In this document: in pieces, positions 8,992 to 17,257 of the stretch
How the letters are laid out: every line of letters begins with the position of its first letter
Position numbering within the stretch: the first letter of the stretch is position 1
DNA from: JAIQFL01 sp035501495
GTDB taxonomy: Bacteria > Acidobacteriota > Terriglobia > Bryobacterales > Bryobacteraceae
Reading direction: 5' to 3'
Length of the DNA stretch: 64,000 bases
Assembly: GCA_035501495.1 (NCBI GenBank)
Contig: DATJWB010000033.1
Span: 1 to 64,000 of the forward strand
Program-made: the position numbers and the translations under genes
Notes under the pieces: model-generated
The model's database searches: none
What the model saw: only the letters and a program-made list of their open reading frames with translations
Told to the model about the DNA's origin: nothing

Positions 8992-9063
8992 GCCGCGGAT
9001 GCATGCAGATTCACGCAGAAAGATCCCAGAAATGATTTGCGTTCATCGGCGTTCCTCCGCGGC
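8992..9063. repeat. Palindromic repeat between rpsB and tsf
   Basis: GCCGCGGA (8992-8999) is the exact inverse of TCCGCGGC (9056-9063), and the interior is loosely self-complementary around ATGCAGATTCACGCAG and TTTGCGTTCATCGGCG. From memory, elements with this look (GCAGAT...ATCTGCGTTCATC) are dispersed in several soil phyla. It fills nearly the whole gap between two translation genes. Confidence 0.6.
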
Positions 9064-9090
9064 CCGAAATCTTCTTTCAGGAATAAGACT

Positions 9091-9732
9091 ATGGCGGAAA
9101 TCACCGCAGCATTGGTAAAACAGCTCCGCGAGCGCACCGGCGCGGGGATGATGGAGTGCAAGAGCGCCCTGGTGGAAGCCAACGGCGATTTGGCGGAAGG
9201 AGAAGTGGTACTGCGCAAGCGCGGGATTGCCTCGGCGCACAAGAAGGCTTCGCGTGTCACCAAGCAGGGCCTGATCGGCAGTTATATCCATCACGGCGGG
9301 CAACTCGGCGTCCTGCTGGAAGTCAACTGCGAATCGGACTTCGTGGCGCGGACGGACGATTTCCAGGAACTGGTCCAGGATCTCGCGATGCACATTGCGG
9401 CCACCGACCCGCGCTTCATCCGCAAGGAAGACGTCACCGCCGGCGTGCTCGAAAAGGAGCGCGAAATCCAGCGGGCCCGCGCCCTGGCGGAAGGCAAGCC
9501 CGAGAAGATGGTGGACAAGATTGTCGAGGGGCGGCTCAACAAGTTCTACGAGGAGATCTGCCTGCTCGAGCAGCCCTTCGTCAAAGAAGCCACGCTGACG
9601 GTGGGCCAGTTGGTGAAGACCAAGATCGCCAAGCTGGGCGAGAACATCACCATCGCGCGGTTCATGCGGTTCAAGGTGGGCGACTCCCAGGCCGCCGAAC
9701 CGGCCTCCGCGGCCGAACCGGTCGCACAGTAA
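9091..9732 (+). CDS. tsf: Translation elongation factor Ts
   Basis: 213 residues; start taken at the ATG of MAEITAALVKQLRE. The N-terminal UBA-like part holds RTGAGMMECKSALVEANGD and the core holds NCESDFVARTD, the Asp-Phe contact with EF-Tu. EF-Ts recycles EF-Tu by GDP release. The protein is shorter than the E. coli form (about 280) and resembles the compact EF-Ts of Thermus and many other phyla. pyrH starts within its stop codon (TAATG). Confidence 0.97.
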   Translation: MAEITAALVKQLRERTGAGMMECKSALVEANGDLAEGEVVLRKRGIASAHKKASRVTKQGLIGSYIHHGGQLGVLLEVNCESDFVARTDDFQELVQDLAMHIAATDPRFIRKEDVTAGVLEKEREIQRARALAEGKPEKMVDKIVEGRLNKFYEEICLLEQPFVKEATLTVGQLVKTKIAKLGENITIARFMRFKVGDSQAAEPASAAEPVAQ

Positions 9733-10439
9733 TGCCCGGCTACCAGCGCATCCTCTTGAAGCTCAGCGGGGAAGCTCTGGCCGGGGGCGCTTCTTTCGGA
9801 ATCGACGCCGGGCGCGTCAAAGACCTTGCCCGCGAAATCGCGGACGTTTCGGCGGCAGGTGTGCAGGTGGGGCTCGTGGTCGGAGGCGGCAACATCTTTC
9901 GCGGTGTGGCCGCCGCGGCCCAGAAGATGGATCGCGTGACCGCCGACCACATGGGCATGCTGGCCACGGTGATCAATTCCCTGGCGCTTTCCGACGCTCT
10001 GGAGCAGATGGGCATCGCCACGCGGGTGATGAGCGCGATCGAGATGCACCAGGTGGCCGAGCCGTACATCCGGCGCCGCGCCATCCGACACCTGGAGAAG
10101 GGGCGGATCGTCATCTTCGCCGCCGGCACCTCCAATCCTTACTTCTCGACCGACACCGCCGCCACCCTGCGGGCGCTCGAGATCAAGGCCGACGTGATTG
10201 CCAAAGCCACCAGGGTGGACGGCGTTTTCAATAAAGATCCGCTCAAATTCGCGGACGCGGTGCGGTATTCGGAGATCACCTACATCGAGGTTCTGTCGCA
10301 GGCCCTGGGGGTCATGGACGCCACTTCGATCGCCATGTGCCGCGACAACAAGCTGCCGATTATTGTTTTCAATTTGAATACAACAGGCAATATAATGCGT
10401 ATGTCGATGGGTGAGGCCATCGGCACCGTGATCCATTAG
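9732..10439 (+). CDS. pyrH: UMP kinase
   Basis: 235 residues. Phosphorylates UMP to UDP. Family signatures: LLKLSGEALAG at the N-terminus, VVGGGNIFRG, NPYFSTDTAATLRALE and KATRVDGVFNKDP. Amino-acid-kinase fold, hexameric in known members. The ATG overlaps the tsf stop, giving the common order rpsB-tsf-pyrH-frr. Confidence 0.97.
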   Translation: MPGYQRILLKLSGEALAGGASFGIDAGRVKDLAREIADVSAAGVQVGLVVGGGNIFRGVAAAAQKMDRVTADHMGMLATVINSLALSDALEQMGIATRVMSAIEMHQVAEPYIRRRAIRHLEKGRIVIFAAGTSNPYFSTDTAATLRALEIKADVIAKATRVDGVFNKDPLKFADAVRYSEITYIEVLSQALGVMDATSIAMCRDNKLPIIVFNLNTTGNIMRMSMGEAIGTVIH

Positions 10440-10467
10440 AAAGCCGCTTTTTGGAGACACTGCGCTT

Positions 10468-11073
10468 ATGAAGACCGAATCACAAGCAGCACCCAGCGGT
10501 CCAACGTTCAACTCGATCAAGGATGTGGAAGCCAGCTTGAAAGCCCGGATGGAAAAGGCCCTGACCGATCTGCAGCACGAAATGGCCGCCATCCGCACGG
10601 GCCGTGCTTCCCTGGGGATTCTTGATCATATCCGCGTCGATTATTATGGGACGCCGACCCCATTGAACCAGGTTGCGAACCTGCACGTTCCGGAACCTGC
10701 GCTCATCACCATCCAGCCCTGGGACGTCTCGCAGATCGGCGCCATCGAAAAGGCCATCCGGATATCGGACCTCGGCCTCAATCCGTCCAACGACGGGAAG
10801 ATCATCCGGCTGCCGATTCCCCCGTTGACGGAGGAGCGCCGCAAAGAGTTCGTCAAGAAGCTGCATGCCGCCGCCGAGCACCATCGCGTGTCGGTGCGCA
10901 ACATCCGGCGGGACGGCAACGAGGCGGTGAAGAAGCTCCTGAAGGACAAGAAGATCACCGAAGACGACGACAAGCGGGCGCACGACGAAATCCAGAAGAT
11001 GACGGATGCCTGCATGCAGAAGATCGACCAGGCGGCCAGGACGAAAGAAAAAGAAATCATGGAGATCCGGTAG
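10468..11073 (+). CDS. frr: Ribosome recycling factor
   Basis: 201 residues, about 15 longer than usual because of a Ser/Pro-containing N-terminal extension. The core is standard: AIRTGRASLGILDHIRVDYYG, LTEERRKEFVKK, and RNIRRDGNEAVKKLLKDK. It splits post-termination ribosomes with EF-G. Ends the translation run; thrB follows 8 bp later. Confidence 0.97.
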   Translation: MKTESQAAPSGPTFNSIKDVEASLKARMEKALTDLQHEMAAIRTGRASLGILDHIRVDYYGTPTPLNQVANLHVPEPALITIQPWDVSQIGAIEKAIRISDLGLNPSNDGKIIRLPIPPLTEERRKEFVKKLHAAAEHHRVSVRNIRRDGNEAVKKLLKDKKITEDDDKRAHDEIQKMTDACMQKIDQAARTKEKEIMEIR

Positions 11074-11081
11074 GGCCGGGC

Positions 11082-12014
11082 ATGCCCGACCCCCGCACCT
11101 GCTGGTACAGAGTCCGCGTGCCGGCTTCCAGCGCAAACCTGGGACCGGGGTTCGACGCCCTGGGCTTGGCCCTCGGCGTTTATTTGACCTGTCGTTTCCG
11201 CCCCAGCGGGGCGCTGTCGATCCGAGCGGAAGGGCGCGATGCGGCGCAGATCCCCACCGGGCCTGACAACCTCATCTGGCAGACCACCCTGGCGGTGGGA
11301 ACCAGCCTGGGAATGGAGGTGCCGCCGATCGAACTCGAGATCTCCAATGACATTCCCATCGCCAAGGGGATGGGATCGAGCGCGGCGGCGCTGACCGCCG
11401 GTGTGGTGATCGCGGATCATCTTCTGGAACTGCGCTGGAAGCCGCTGCGCATTCTGGACGAGGCCGCCCGCCTGGAAGGTCATCCCGATAACGTGGCGCC
11501 GTGCACGCTCGGCTCGATCGTGGCCAGCGCCATCGATTCGGGCGGGGTCACGCGCTCCATTCGCCTGGACTTGCCGAAGCGTTTCGGCATCGGCGTGGTG
11601 GTTCCGGACTTCGATTTGCCGACCACGCTGGCGCGTTCGGTATTGCCCGATTCCTACTCCCGCCGCGACGCCGTGTTCAATGTGCAGCGGGCCTCGCTGC
11701 TGATCGCGGCGCTGGCGACGGGTTCCACGTGGGCATTTCCGGCGGCGCTCGAAGACCGCTTCCATCAGCCCTACCGCGTGCCGCTGGTTCCGGGCCTCGA
11801 CGAGATTCTGAAACTGCGCGCGCCCGGGCTGCTGGGCTGCGTGTTGAGCGGCGCGGGACCTTCGATCCTGGTTTTCTACGAGCAGGGGTACGACGGAGTC
11901 TGCGACCTGGTGCGGCAGATTTTCCGGCTCAACGGGCATGATTCCGAGACGCTGTTCGCGCATATCGCCGACCACGGCTTCGAGCTGACCGCCGAGAACA
12001 GGAGCACGGCATAA
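11082..12014 (+). CDS. thrB: Homoserine kinase
   Basis: 310 residues. GHMP-kinase fold: PASSANLGPGFDALGLAL at the start, ATP loop PIAKGMGSSAAALTAG, and the C-terminal GCVLSGAGPSILVF. Phosphorylates L-homoserine on the way to threonine. Close behind frr and probably co-transcribed; no other threonine gene is beside it. Confidence 0.93.
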   Translation: MPDPRTCWYRVRVPASSANLGPGFDALGLALGVYLTCRFRPSGALSIRAEGRDAAQIPTGPDNLIWQTTLAVGTSLGMEVPPIELEISNDIPIAKGMGSSAAALTAGVVIADHLLELRWKPLRILDEAARLEGHPDNVAPCTLGSIVASAIDSGGVTRSIRLDLPKRFGIGVVVPDFDLPTTLARSVLPDSYSRRDAVFNVQRASLLIAALATGSTWAFPAALEDRFHQPYRVPLVPGLDEILKLRAPGLLGCVLSGAGPSILVFYEQGYDGVCDLVRQIFRLNGHDSETLFAHIADHGFELTAENRSTA

Positions 12015-12062
12015 CGAAGGGTCGATCTGGCAGCCTCGAAAACCCTTCGCCCCAACCGGCGC

Positions 12063-12126
12063 CGTGCAAGCCCGACAAGCGTCCCGATGAGTCGGGACGC
12101 GGCAGGCAGGAGTGCCCGCGCCACAA
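12063..12126 (-). repeat. GC-rich dispersed repeat (family A), copy 1
   Basis: Read on the minus strand: GTGGCGCGGGCACTC, CTGCCTGCCGCGTCC, then a perfect 9-bp hairpin (GCGTCCCGA/TCGGGACGC around TGAG, 12080-12101). The same series occurs at 16665-16717, 23800-23863, 58632-58694 and, split by an insert, at 38322-38433. Here it lies between the convergent genes thrB and E1, where the hairpin could act as a terminator, though no T tract is seen. Confidence 0.75.
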
Positions 12127-12130
12127 GTCT

Positions 12131-14614
12131 TTACACGCCTAGCCTGGCGCGGCGGACCAGTTCTCCGAGAGTCTGATTGCTGGCGGGCTGGTAGTCCTTG
12201 AGCGGGAGGATGCGCTCGTGAATGGCGTCCAGGAACCACGCGGGCTGCGGGAAAAATAGCGCTTCCAGTTCGGCGGCGGGGGTGATCCAGTTGCGCGAAC
12301 CGATCACGACCGGCGGCGCATCCAGATCGTCGAAGCAGAGTTGCGTCAGATTCGTTGCCACGGTATGCATTACGGAGCCGCGCTCCACGGCGTCCGACGC
12401 CAGCAATACCTTCCCGGTCTTGCGCACCGATTCCACCAGCGGATCGTAGTTCAGGGGATTGATCGTCCGCAGATCGATCACTTCCGCCGACAGTCCAAAT
12501 CGCGTGCGTAGTTCATCCGCCGCGGCGATGGCGGTATACAGCGCCGGTCCCAGGGTGATCACCGTCAGGTCTTTGCCTTTGCGCTTGACCGATGGCTCGG
12601 ACAGAGCGATTTCGTAATAGCCCTCGGGAACGCCCTCTTCCGCGAACAGCTCGCCGTAATCGTAGATCTTCTGGCTCTCGAAAAAGACCACCGGGTCGGT
12701 GCCGGCGAGCGCGGCGTTCATCATGCCCTTGGCATCGTAGGGAGTCACGGGATAGACCACTTTCAAGCCCGGGACATGGTGCACGAGCGCCGTCCAGTCT
12801 TGCGAATGCTGCGCTCCGTACTTCGCGCCCACGGAGATGCGCAGCACTACGGGCATAGCCAGTTGTCCGGCCGACATCGCCTGCCATTTGGAAAGCTGAT
12901 TGAAGATTTCGTCTCCGGCCCGGCCCATGAAATCGGCATACATCAACTCCGCGACCACGCGGCCGCCGGCAAGGCCGTAGCCGACCGCCGCGCCCACAAT
13001 CGCGGCTTCCGAAATCGAGGTGTTGAAGAGGCGATGGTACGGCAGCGCCTCGGTCAGGCCCCGATACACCGCGAAGGCGCCGCCCCAATCGCGGTTCTCC
13101 TCGCCGAATGCGATCATCGTGGGGTCGATCCTGAAGCGATGCAGCATGGCTTCGAAGATGCCGTCGCGGATGTTGTACGCCTTCATCTTCGGCACGGGCT
13201 TGCCGCCCTCGGTGGGTGTGCGGACCTTCCCGCGAATCTGCTGGACGCGCGGATTGTCCTTCACATCGTGCAGGAGTTCGGGCGGGCGCGAATCGAACTT
13301 CTCGACGCGACGATTGGAGAACATCACGGACCCGACCAGGTCGGAGTCCACCGTGATGCGCGGGCTGGTCTTCAGGTCGGCGGCATGTTGGAACATCTCG
13401 AAGACAGTGGTTTCGACGGTCGCTCTCAGGGCGTCGAGCGTGTCCGCGGTGATGGCTGCGCTCCCATTCCCACTCGCGTCCACGTGCTCGATCAGTTTCT
13501 GGCGGAAGGCGCGGATCGAGTCGGCCTGTTGCCAGCGCTCGATCTCTTCCTTCGAGCGATAGCTCGAAGCATCCGAGGGCGAGTGGCCGCTGATGCGGTA
13601 GGTGACGGTATCGAGCAGCACGGGGCCGCGGCCTTCGAGCAGCACCTGCTTCTTGCGCCGGAAGGCGTCGATCACCGGCAGCGGGTCGTATCCGTTGATC
13701 CGCTCGGCGTGCATCTGCTCGGGATTGACGCCGGCGCCGATGCGGACGGTCTGCTCCACTCCCATGGTCTCCCCGAACGGCTGGCCGCCCATCCCGTAAA
13801 AATTGTTCATGCAGTTGAAAATGATCGGCAGCCCGCCCCCGAGCGATTCATCCCACAGTTTGCGGTACTGGTCCATCGCCGCGATGGTGATGCCTTCCCA
13901 CACCGGACCGCAGCCGAAGGAAGCGTCGCCGATGTTCGCCACCACGATCCCCGGCTTGCGATTGACGCGCTTGAAGAGTGCCGCGCCAGGCGCGATGGAG
14001 CCCGAGCCGCCCACAATGGCGTTGTTCGGATAGATGCCGAAGGGCGCGAAAAACGCGTGCATCGAACCGCCGAGCCCGCGATTGAAGCCCGTCTCTCGCG
14101 CGAAGATCTCCCCGTACGCGCCGAAGACGAAGAACCGCAGCGCCAGCACTTTCACGTCGCCCCGGAAACCACGTTCGACCGGTCGCAGGATCGCGCCATC
14201 GCGGTAGGATTCCATGATCGACATCAACTGTTGGTCGCCTAGCTGGCGGATGGCGGAGAAGCCTTTTGCCAGGATTTCACCGTGACTGCGATGCGAGCCG
14301 AAGATCTGGTCGTCGGGGGTGAGCGCGAAGGCCATCCCCACCGCCGCGGCTTCCTGCCCGATCGAGAGGTGCGCGGGACCGGCGTGATTGTAGGAGACGC
14401 CCTTGTAGACGCCCTTGGTCTTGATCTCGTTGAGGATCGATTCGAATTCGCGAATCGCGCACATGTCCTGCCAGATATTCAGGAAATCGAGGGGAGAGAA
14501 CGCCGCGCGCTCCTCTTCCCAACTCTTGCGATACGCATTCACCTGGATGTCGTGAAAGTGAATGGTCTCGCTGGCAAAGACTTTTTCCGGTTCTATGACA
14601 ATCGACTTAGGCAT
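12131..14614 (-). CDS. 2-oxoacid dehydrogenase E1, fused alpha and beta subunits
   Basis: 827 residues from the ATG at 14614, which overlaps the E3 stop by 8 nt and has AGGAG upstream; an ATG at 14668 would lie deeper in the E3 gene. The first half is the alpha chain, with TPP motif GDASFGCG (about 229) ending at NNF (about 272) and a PDH-like loop SGHSPSDASSYR. The second half (from about 475, KAYNIRDGIFEAMLHRF) is the beta chain with a transketolase C-terminal domain (LASDAVERGSVMHTVATNL). It decarboxylates a 2-oxoacid and acylates E2-bound lipoate. The substrate (pyruvate, branched-chain oxoacid or acetoin) cannot be fixed from motifs. Confidence 0.88.
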   Translation of the reverse strand: MPKSIVIEPEKVFASETIHFHDIQVNAYRKSWEEERAAFSPLDFLNIWQDMCAIREFESILNEIKTKGVYKGVSYNHAGPAHLSIGQEAAAVGMAFALTPDDQIFGSHRSHGEILAKGFSAIRQLGDQQLMSIMESYRDGAILRPVERGFRGDVKVLALRFFVFGAYGEIFARETGFNRGLGGSMHAFFAPFGIYPNNAIVGGSGSIAPGAALFKRVNRKPGIVVANIGDASFGCGPVWEGITIAAMDQYRKLWDESLGGGLPIIFNCMNNFYGMGGQPFGETMGVEQTVRIGAGVNPEQMHAERINGYDPLPVIDAFRRKKQVLLEGRGPVLLDTVTYRISGHSPSDASSYRSKEEIERWQQADSIRAFRQKLIEHVDASGNGSAAITADTLDALRATVETTVFEMFQHAADLKTSPRITVDSDLVGSVMFSNRRVEKFDSRPPELLHDVKDNPRVQQIRGKVRTPTEGGKPVPKMKAYNIRDGIFEAMLHRFRIDPTMIAFGEENRDWGGAFAVYRGLTEALPYHRLFNTSISEAAIVGAAVGYGLAGGRVVAELMYADFMGRAGDEIFNQLSKWQAMSAGQLAMPVVLRISVGAKYGAQHSQDWTALVHHVPGLKVVYPVTPYDAKGMMNAALAGTDPVVFFESQKIYDYGELFAEEGVPEGYYEIALSEPSVKRKGKDLTVITLGPALYTAIAAADELRTRFGLSAEVIDLRTINPLNYDPLVESVRKTGKVLLASDAVERGSVMHTVATNLTQLCFDDLDAPPVVIGSRNWITPAAELEALFFPQPAWFLDAIHERILPLKDYQPASNQTLGELVRRARLGV

Positions 14615-16013
14615 GCCGCCTGGCTCCTGACTGTTCCTGGTGATCCATGGCACCGGCCTCGGCCGCATGGGGCGCGGCGCGATCGATGGCTTCCCGCAAG
14701 GCTTCGGACACCGTGGGGTGCGGGAAGATGATGCGGCTCGCGTCCGTGAGGCTCATTCCCGATTCCACCATGGCGGCCGCCGCGACGATGAATTCGCTCG
14801 ACGCATCGCCCACCGCGTGAACGCCGAGGATCTCCCCGTAGCGTGCGCCCGCCAACACTTTCACCATGCCGGTCTCGCCCTCACTCTCCACCACGAACCG
14901 CCCCGCCACCGCCATGGGCACCACCGACTTCCGGTATTCCGTTCCCTCCGCCTGCAGTTCCTCTTCGGTCTTTCCTACCGATGAGACCTCGGGGTGCGTA
15001 TAGATGACGGCTGGGATGGCGCCGTAGCGAATGCGGTCCTTGATCCCGAACATGTTGTTCACCGCGACGATGCCTTCGCGAGTGGCGGCGTGCGCCAGCA
15101 TGCGCCTGCCGGTGACGTCGCCGCATGCCCAGATTCCGGGGATGTTCGTCTTGCCCTGGTCGGAGGCGCGAATGCCTTTCGGGCCGAAGTCGATGCCGAC
15201 ATCCTCGAGTCCCAAATCCTGCACTACCGGCGCGCGCCCTGTAGCATTCAGAATGTAATCGGCCGAGGCGCTCGCTTGGGCCCCGTCCGCCACGGCGAAG
15301 CGCAGGCTGTTCCCCTCGATTGCGAGCACGCGGCACGACAGGTGGAAGTCGATGCCCTTTCGCTTGAGGACCTGGAGGAGGAGTCCGGAAATCTGGTGGT
15401 CGCAACCTGCGGCGATCTGCGGCAGCATCTCGTAGACGCTGACCTGCGATCCCGCCTCGCGGAAGAAGCATGCGAACTCCAGACCGATGTAGCCGCCGCC
15501 GATGATGGCGATTCTCTCGGGCACGTGGGTCAGGGCGAAGACGGTGTTCGAATCCAGTACGCGCTCCGAGCGAATCCCGGGAATGGGAGGGACTGCCGGC
15601 CGCGAGCCGGTCGCAATCAAAATGTTCCGCGCCTGGTAGTGTTCGCCGCCCACTGCGACCACGCCTCGGGATACAAGCCGCGCATGGCCGGCGATGGTTT
15701 CCACTCCGGCGCGTTTGAGCATCCCCTGGACGCCCCTGGCCAGCGTCCCTACCACGCGATTCTTCCGGTCCACCACCGCCGGCATATCGAACGCGAACGA
15801 TTCCGCGCGGATGCCGTACGCCGCAGCCTCGCCGAATTCCTGGAACAGCTTGGAGGAGCGCAGGAACGTTTTGGCCGGGATGCATCCCGCATGCAGACAA
15901 ATTCCGCCGACGCGCTCCTTTTCGACCAGCGCCACCTTCTTGCCCATGCGCGCGGCGTGAGCGGCGGCTTCGTATCCGCCCGGACCGGCGCCGATCACGA
16001 TCAGATCGTGCAT
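14607..16013 (-). CDS. lpdA: Dihydrolipoyl dehydrogenase (E3)
   Basis: 468 residues. FAD site VIGAGPGGYEAAAHAARMGK at the start, redox disulfide GGICLHAGCIP, NAD site IIGGGYIGLEF, second FAD motif GIWACGDVTG, and the C-terminal dimer motif with catalytic His-Glu (FPHPTVSEAL). Reoxidises dihydrolipoate on E2. Its ATG overlaps the E2 stop by 13 nt and its stop overlaps the E1 start, so the three are one transcript. GICLHAGCIP has His where most E3s have Asn (GTCLNVGCIP). Confidence 0.94.
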   Translation of the reverse strand: MHDLIVIGAGPGGYEAAAHAARMGKKVALVEKERVGGICLHAGCIPAKTFLRSSKLFQEFGEAAAYGIRAESFAFDMPAVVDRKNRVVGTLARGVQGMLKRAGVETIAGHARLVSRGVVAVGGEHYQARNILIATGSRPAVPPIPGIRSERVLDSNTVFALTHVPERIAIIGGGYIGLEFACFFREAGSQVSVYEMLPQIAAGCDHQISGLLLQVLKRKGIDFHLSCRVLAIEGNSLRFAVADGAQASASADYILNATGRAPVVQDLGLEDVGIDFGPKGIRASDQGKTNIPGIWACGDVTGRRMLAHAATREGIVAVNNMFGIKDRIRYGAIPAVIYTHPEVSSVGKTEEELQAEGTEYRKSVVPMAVAGRFVVESEGETGMVKVLAGARYGEILGVHAVGDASSEFIVAAAAMVESGMSLTDASRIIFPHPTVSEALREAIDRAAPHAAEAGAMDHQEQSGARRHA

Positions 16014-17257
16014 AGCCGCTCCACGCTCTCGATCTTCTCCTTCACCACCTGGAGGAAACGGGCACCGGGGGCGCCGTCGATCACCTGGTGGTCGCAGGTG
16101 AGCGACAGTCCGATGGCGTCCATGAACTCCAGCTTGCCTTGTCTGCGGACCGGCTTTACCTGGACGGCGCTCACTCCCAGAATGGCCACCTGCGGCGGGT
16201 TGAGCAGCGGCGTGAACGATTCGATGCCCAGGTTGCCGAGGTTGCTGATGGTGAAGGTTCCGCCCGACAAGTAGTCGGGCGAGATGGTGCCCTGCACCGC
16301 CTGCGAGGTCAGCGCCTTCATGGCTGTTGCGAGGTCGCCGATGGGCATCGTGTGGGCGTTGCGGACTACCGGGACCAGCAGTCCGCGAGGTGTATCGCAG
16401 GCGAAGCCGATGTGGACCTCCGAATGGGTGTGAATGCGGCCTTCGATGTACTCGGCGTTGAGCGCGGGCACGTCGAGCAGGGCGCGGATGGTGCAGAACG
16501 TCACGAGGTCGTTGAGGTTGATGTCGGGCACGCCGGTAGAAGCCTTGATGCGGGCGCGGAGGATGAGAAGTCCCGCCGCATCGGCCGAGGCGTTCAAGGT
16601 GTACTGCGCGGTGCTGGAGAGCGACTCCCGCATGCGCCTCGCGATTTTGTCGCGGATCGTAGACGTGGCGCGGGCACTCGTGCCTGCCGCGTCCCGGCTC
16701 ATCGGGACGCTTTTTTTCGCCGGGACCGCAGGCAACTGGGATTTTGCAGACCGAATCGCTCCCGCCGGCGCATAATACAGCGCGCGCAGATCCTCTTCCA
16801 TCACCCTGCCGCCAGGTCCGGACCCGCTCACGGCCGCCGGATAGAATCGATGCTCTTCGGCGAAACGGCGGGCTCGCGGACTGAAGGCACCTGCTTCCGA
16901 TCGCGATGCCGGAGCGGCCACGGGCGACGCAACCGCAGGAACAGCCGCAGCGGCCGGCGTATTCACCTTGGCCGCCGGTGCCGCGCTCACCGAAGGCTCC
17001 TCGCCCGTCCATTTCTCGCCAGGCTCCCCGATTACGAAAAGCGTGGTGAACACCGGAACCAGCGCTCCCTGCTCGAAGAAGGTCTCGATAACCGTGCCGT
17101 TAACCGGCGCGGTCACCTCGAACGTAGCCTTGTCGGTCTCGATCTCGGCCACCACATCGCCGGCCGCGACCGCATCTCCTCTGCCCTTCACCCACCGGCT
17201 GACGAGGCACTCCTCCACCGTGTTGCCGAGCTTCGGGACCTCCACCGGCGTGGCCAT
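16001..17257 (-). CDS. Dihydrolipoamide acyltransferase (E2)
   Basis: 418 residues. Lipoyl domain with the modified Lys43 in IETDKATFEV; peripheral-subunit-binding domain at about 125-160 (SPRARRFAEEH, GSGPGGRVMEEDL); then a linker and the catalytic domain (from about 200) with LTCDHQVIDG, the His...Asp active site. Forms the core that passes acyl groups from E1 to CoA. Residues about 181-198 of the linker are encoded by a copy of the family A dispersed repeat, in frame. It starts one base before the transaldolase stop, so it is translationally coupled. Confidence 0.92.
   Translation of the reverse strand: MATPVEVPKLGNTVEECLVSRWVKGRGDAVAAGDVVAEIETDKATFEVTAPVNGTVIETFFEQGALVPVFTTLFVIGEPGEKWTGEEPSVSAAPAAKVNTPAAAAVPAVASPVAAPASRSEAGAFSPRARRFAEEHRFYPAAVSGSGPGGRVMEEDLRALYYAPAGAIRSAKSQLPAVPAKKSVPMSRDAAGTSARATSTIRDKIARRMRESLSSTAQYTLNASADAAGLLILRARIKASTGVPDINLNDLVTFCTIRALLDVPALNAEYIEGRIHTHSEVHIGFACDTPRGLLVPVVRNAHTMPIGDLATAMKALTSQAVQGTISPDYLSGGTFTISNLGNLGIESFTPLLNPPQVAILGVSAVQVKPVRRQGKLEFMDAIGLSLTCDHQVIDGAPGARFLQVVKEKIESVERLCTI
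16665..16717 (+). repeat. Family A repeat inside the E2 coding sequence, copy 2
   Basis: GTGGCGCGGGCACTC, TGCCTGCCGCGTCC and the hairpin GCGTCCCG/CGGGACGC match the intergenic copy at 12063-12126 almost base for base. Here they are read on the opposite strand as part of the Ala/Ser/Lys-rich linker between the E3/E1-binding and catalytic domains of E2. Confidence 0.8.

Noticed and set aside
14607..17012. Apparent E2-E3 fusion protein of 801 residues in one frame
   Set aside because: The upstream 333 codons are the E2 gene read in the wrong frame; E3 begins at its own ATG at 16013, and E2 is intact in its own frame.
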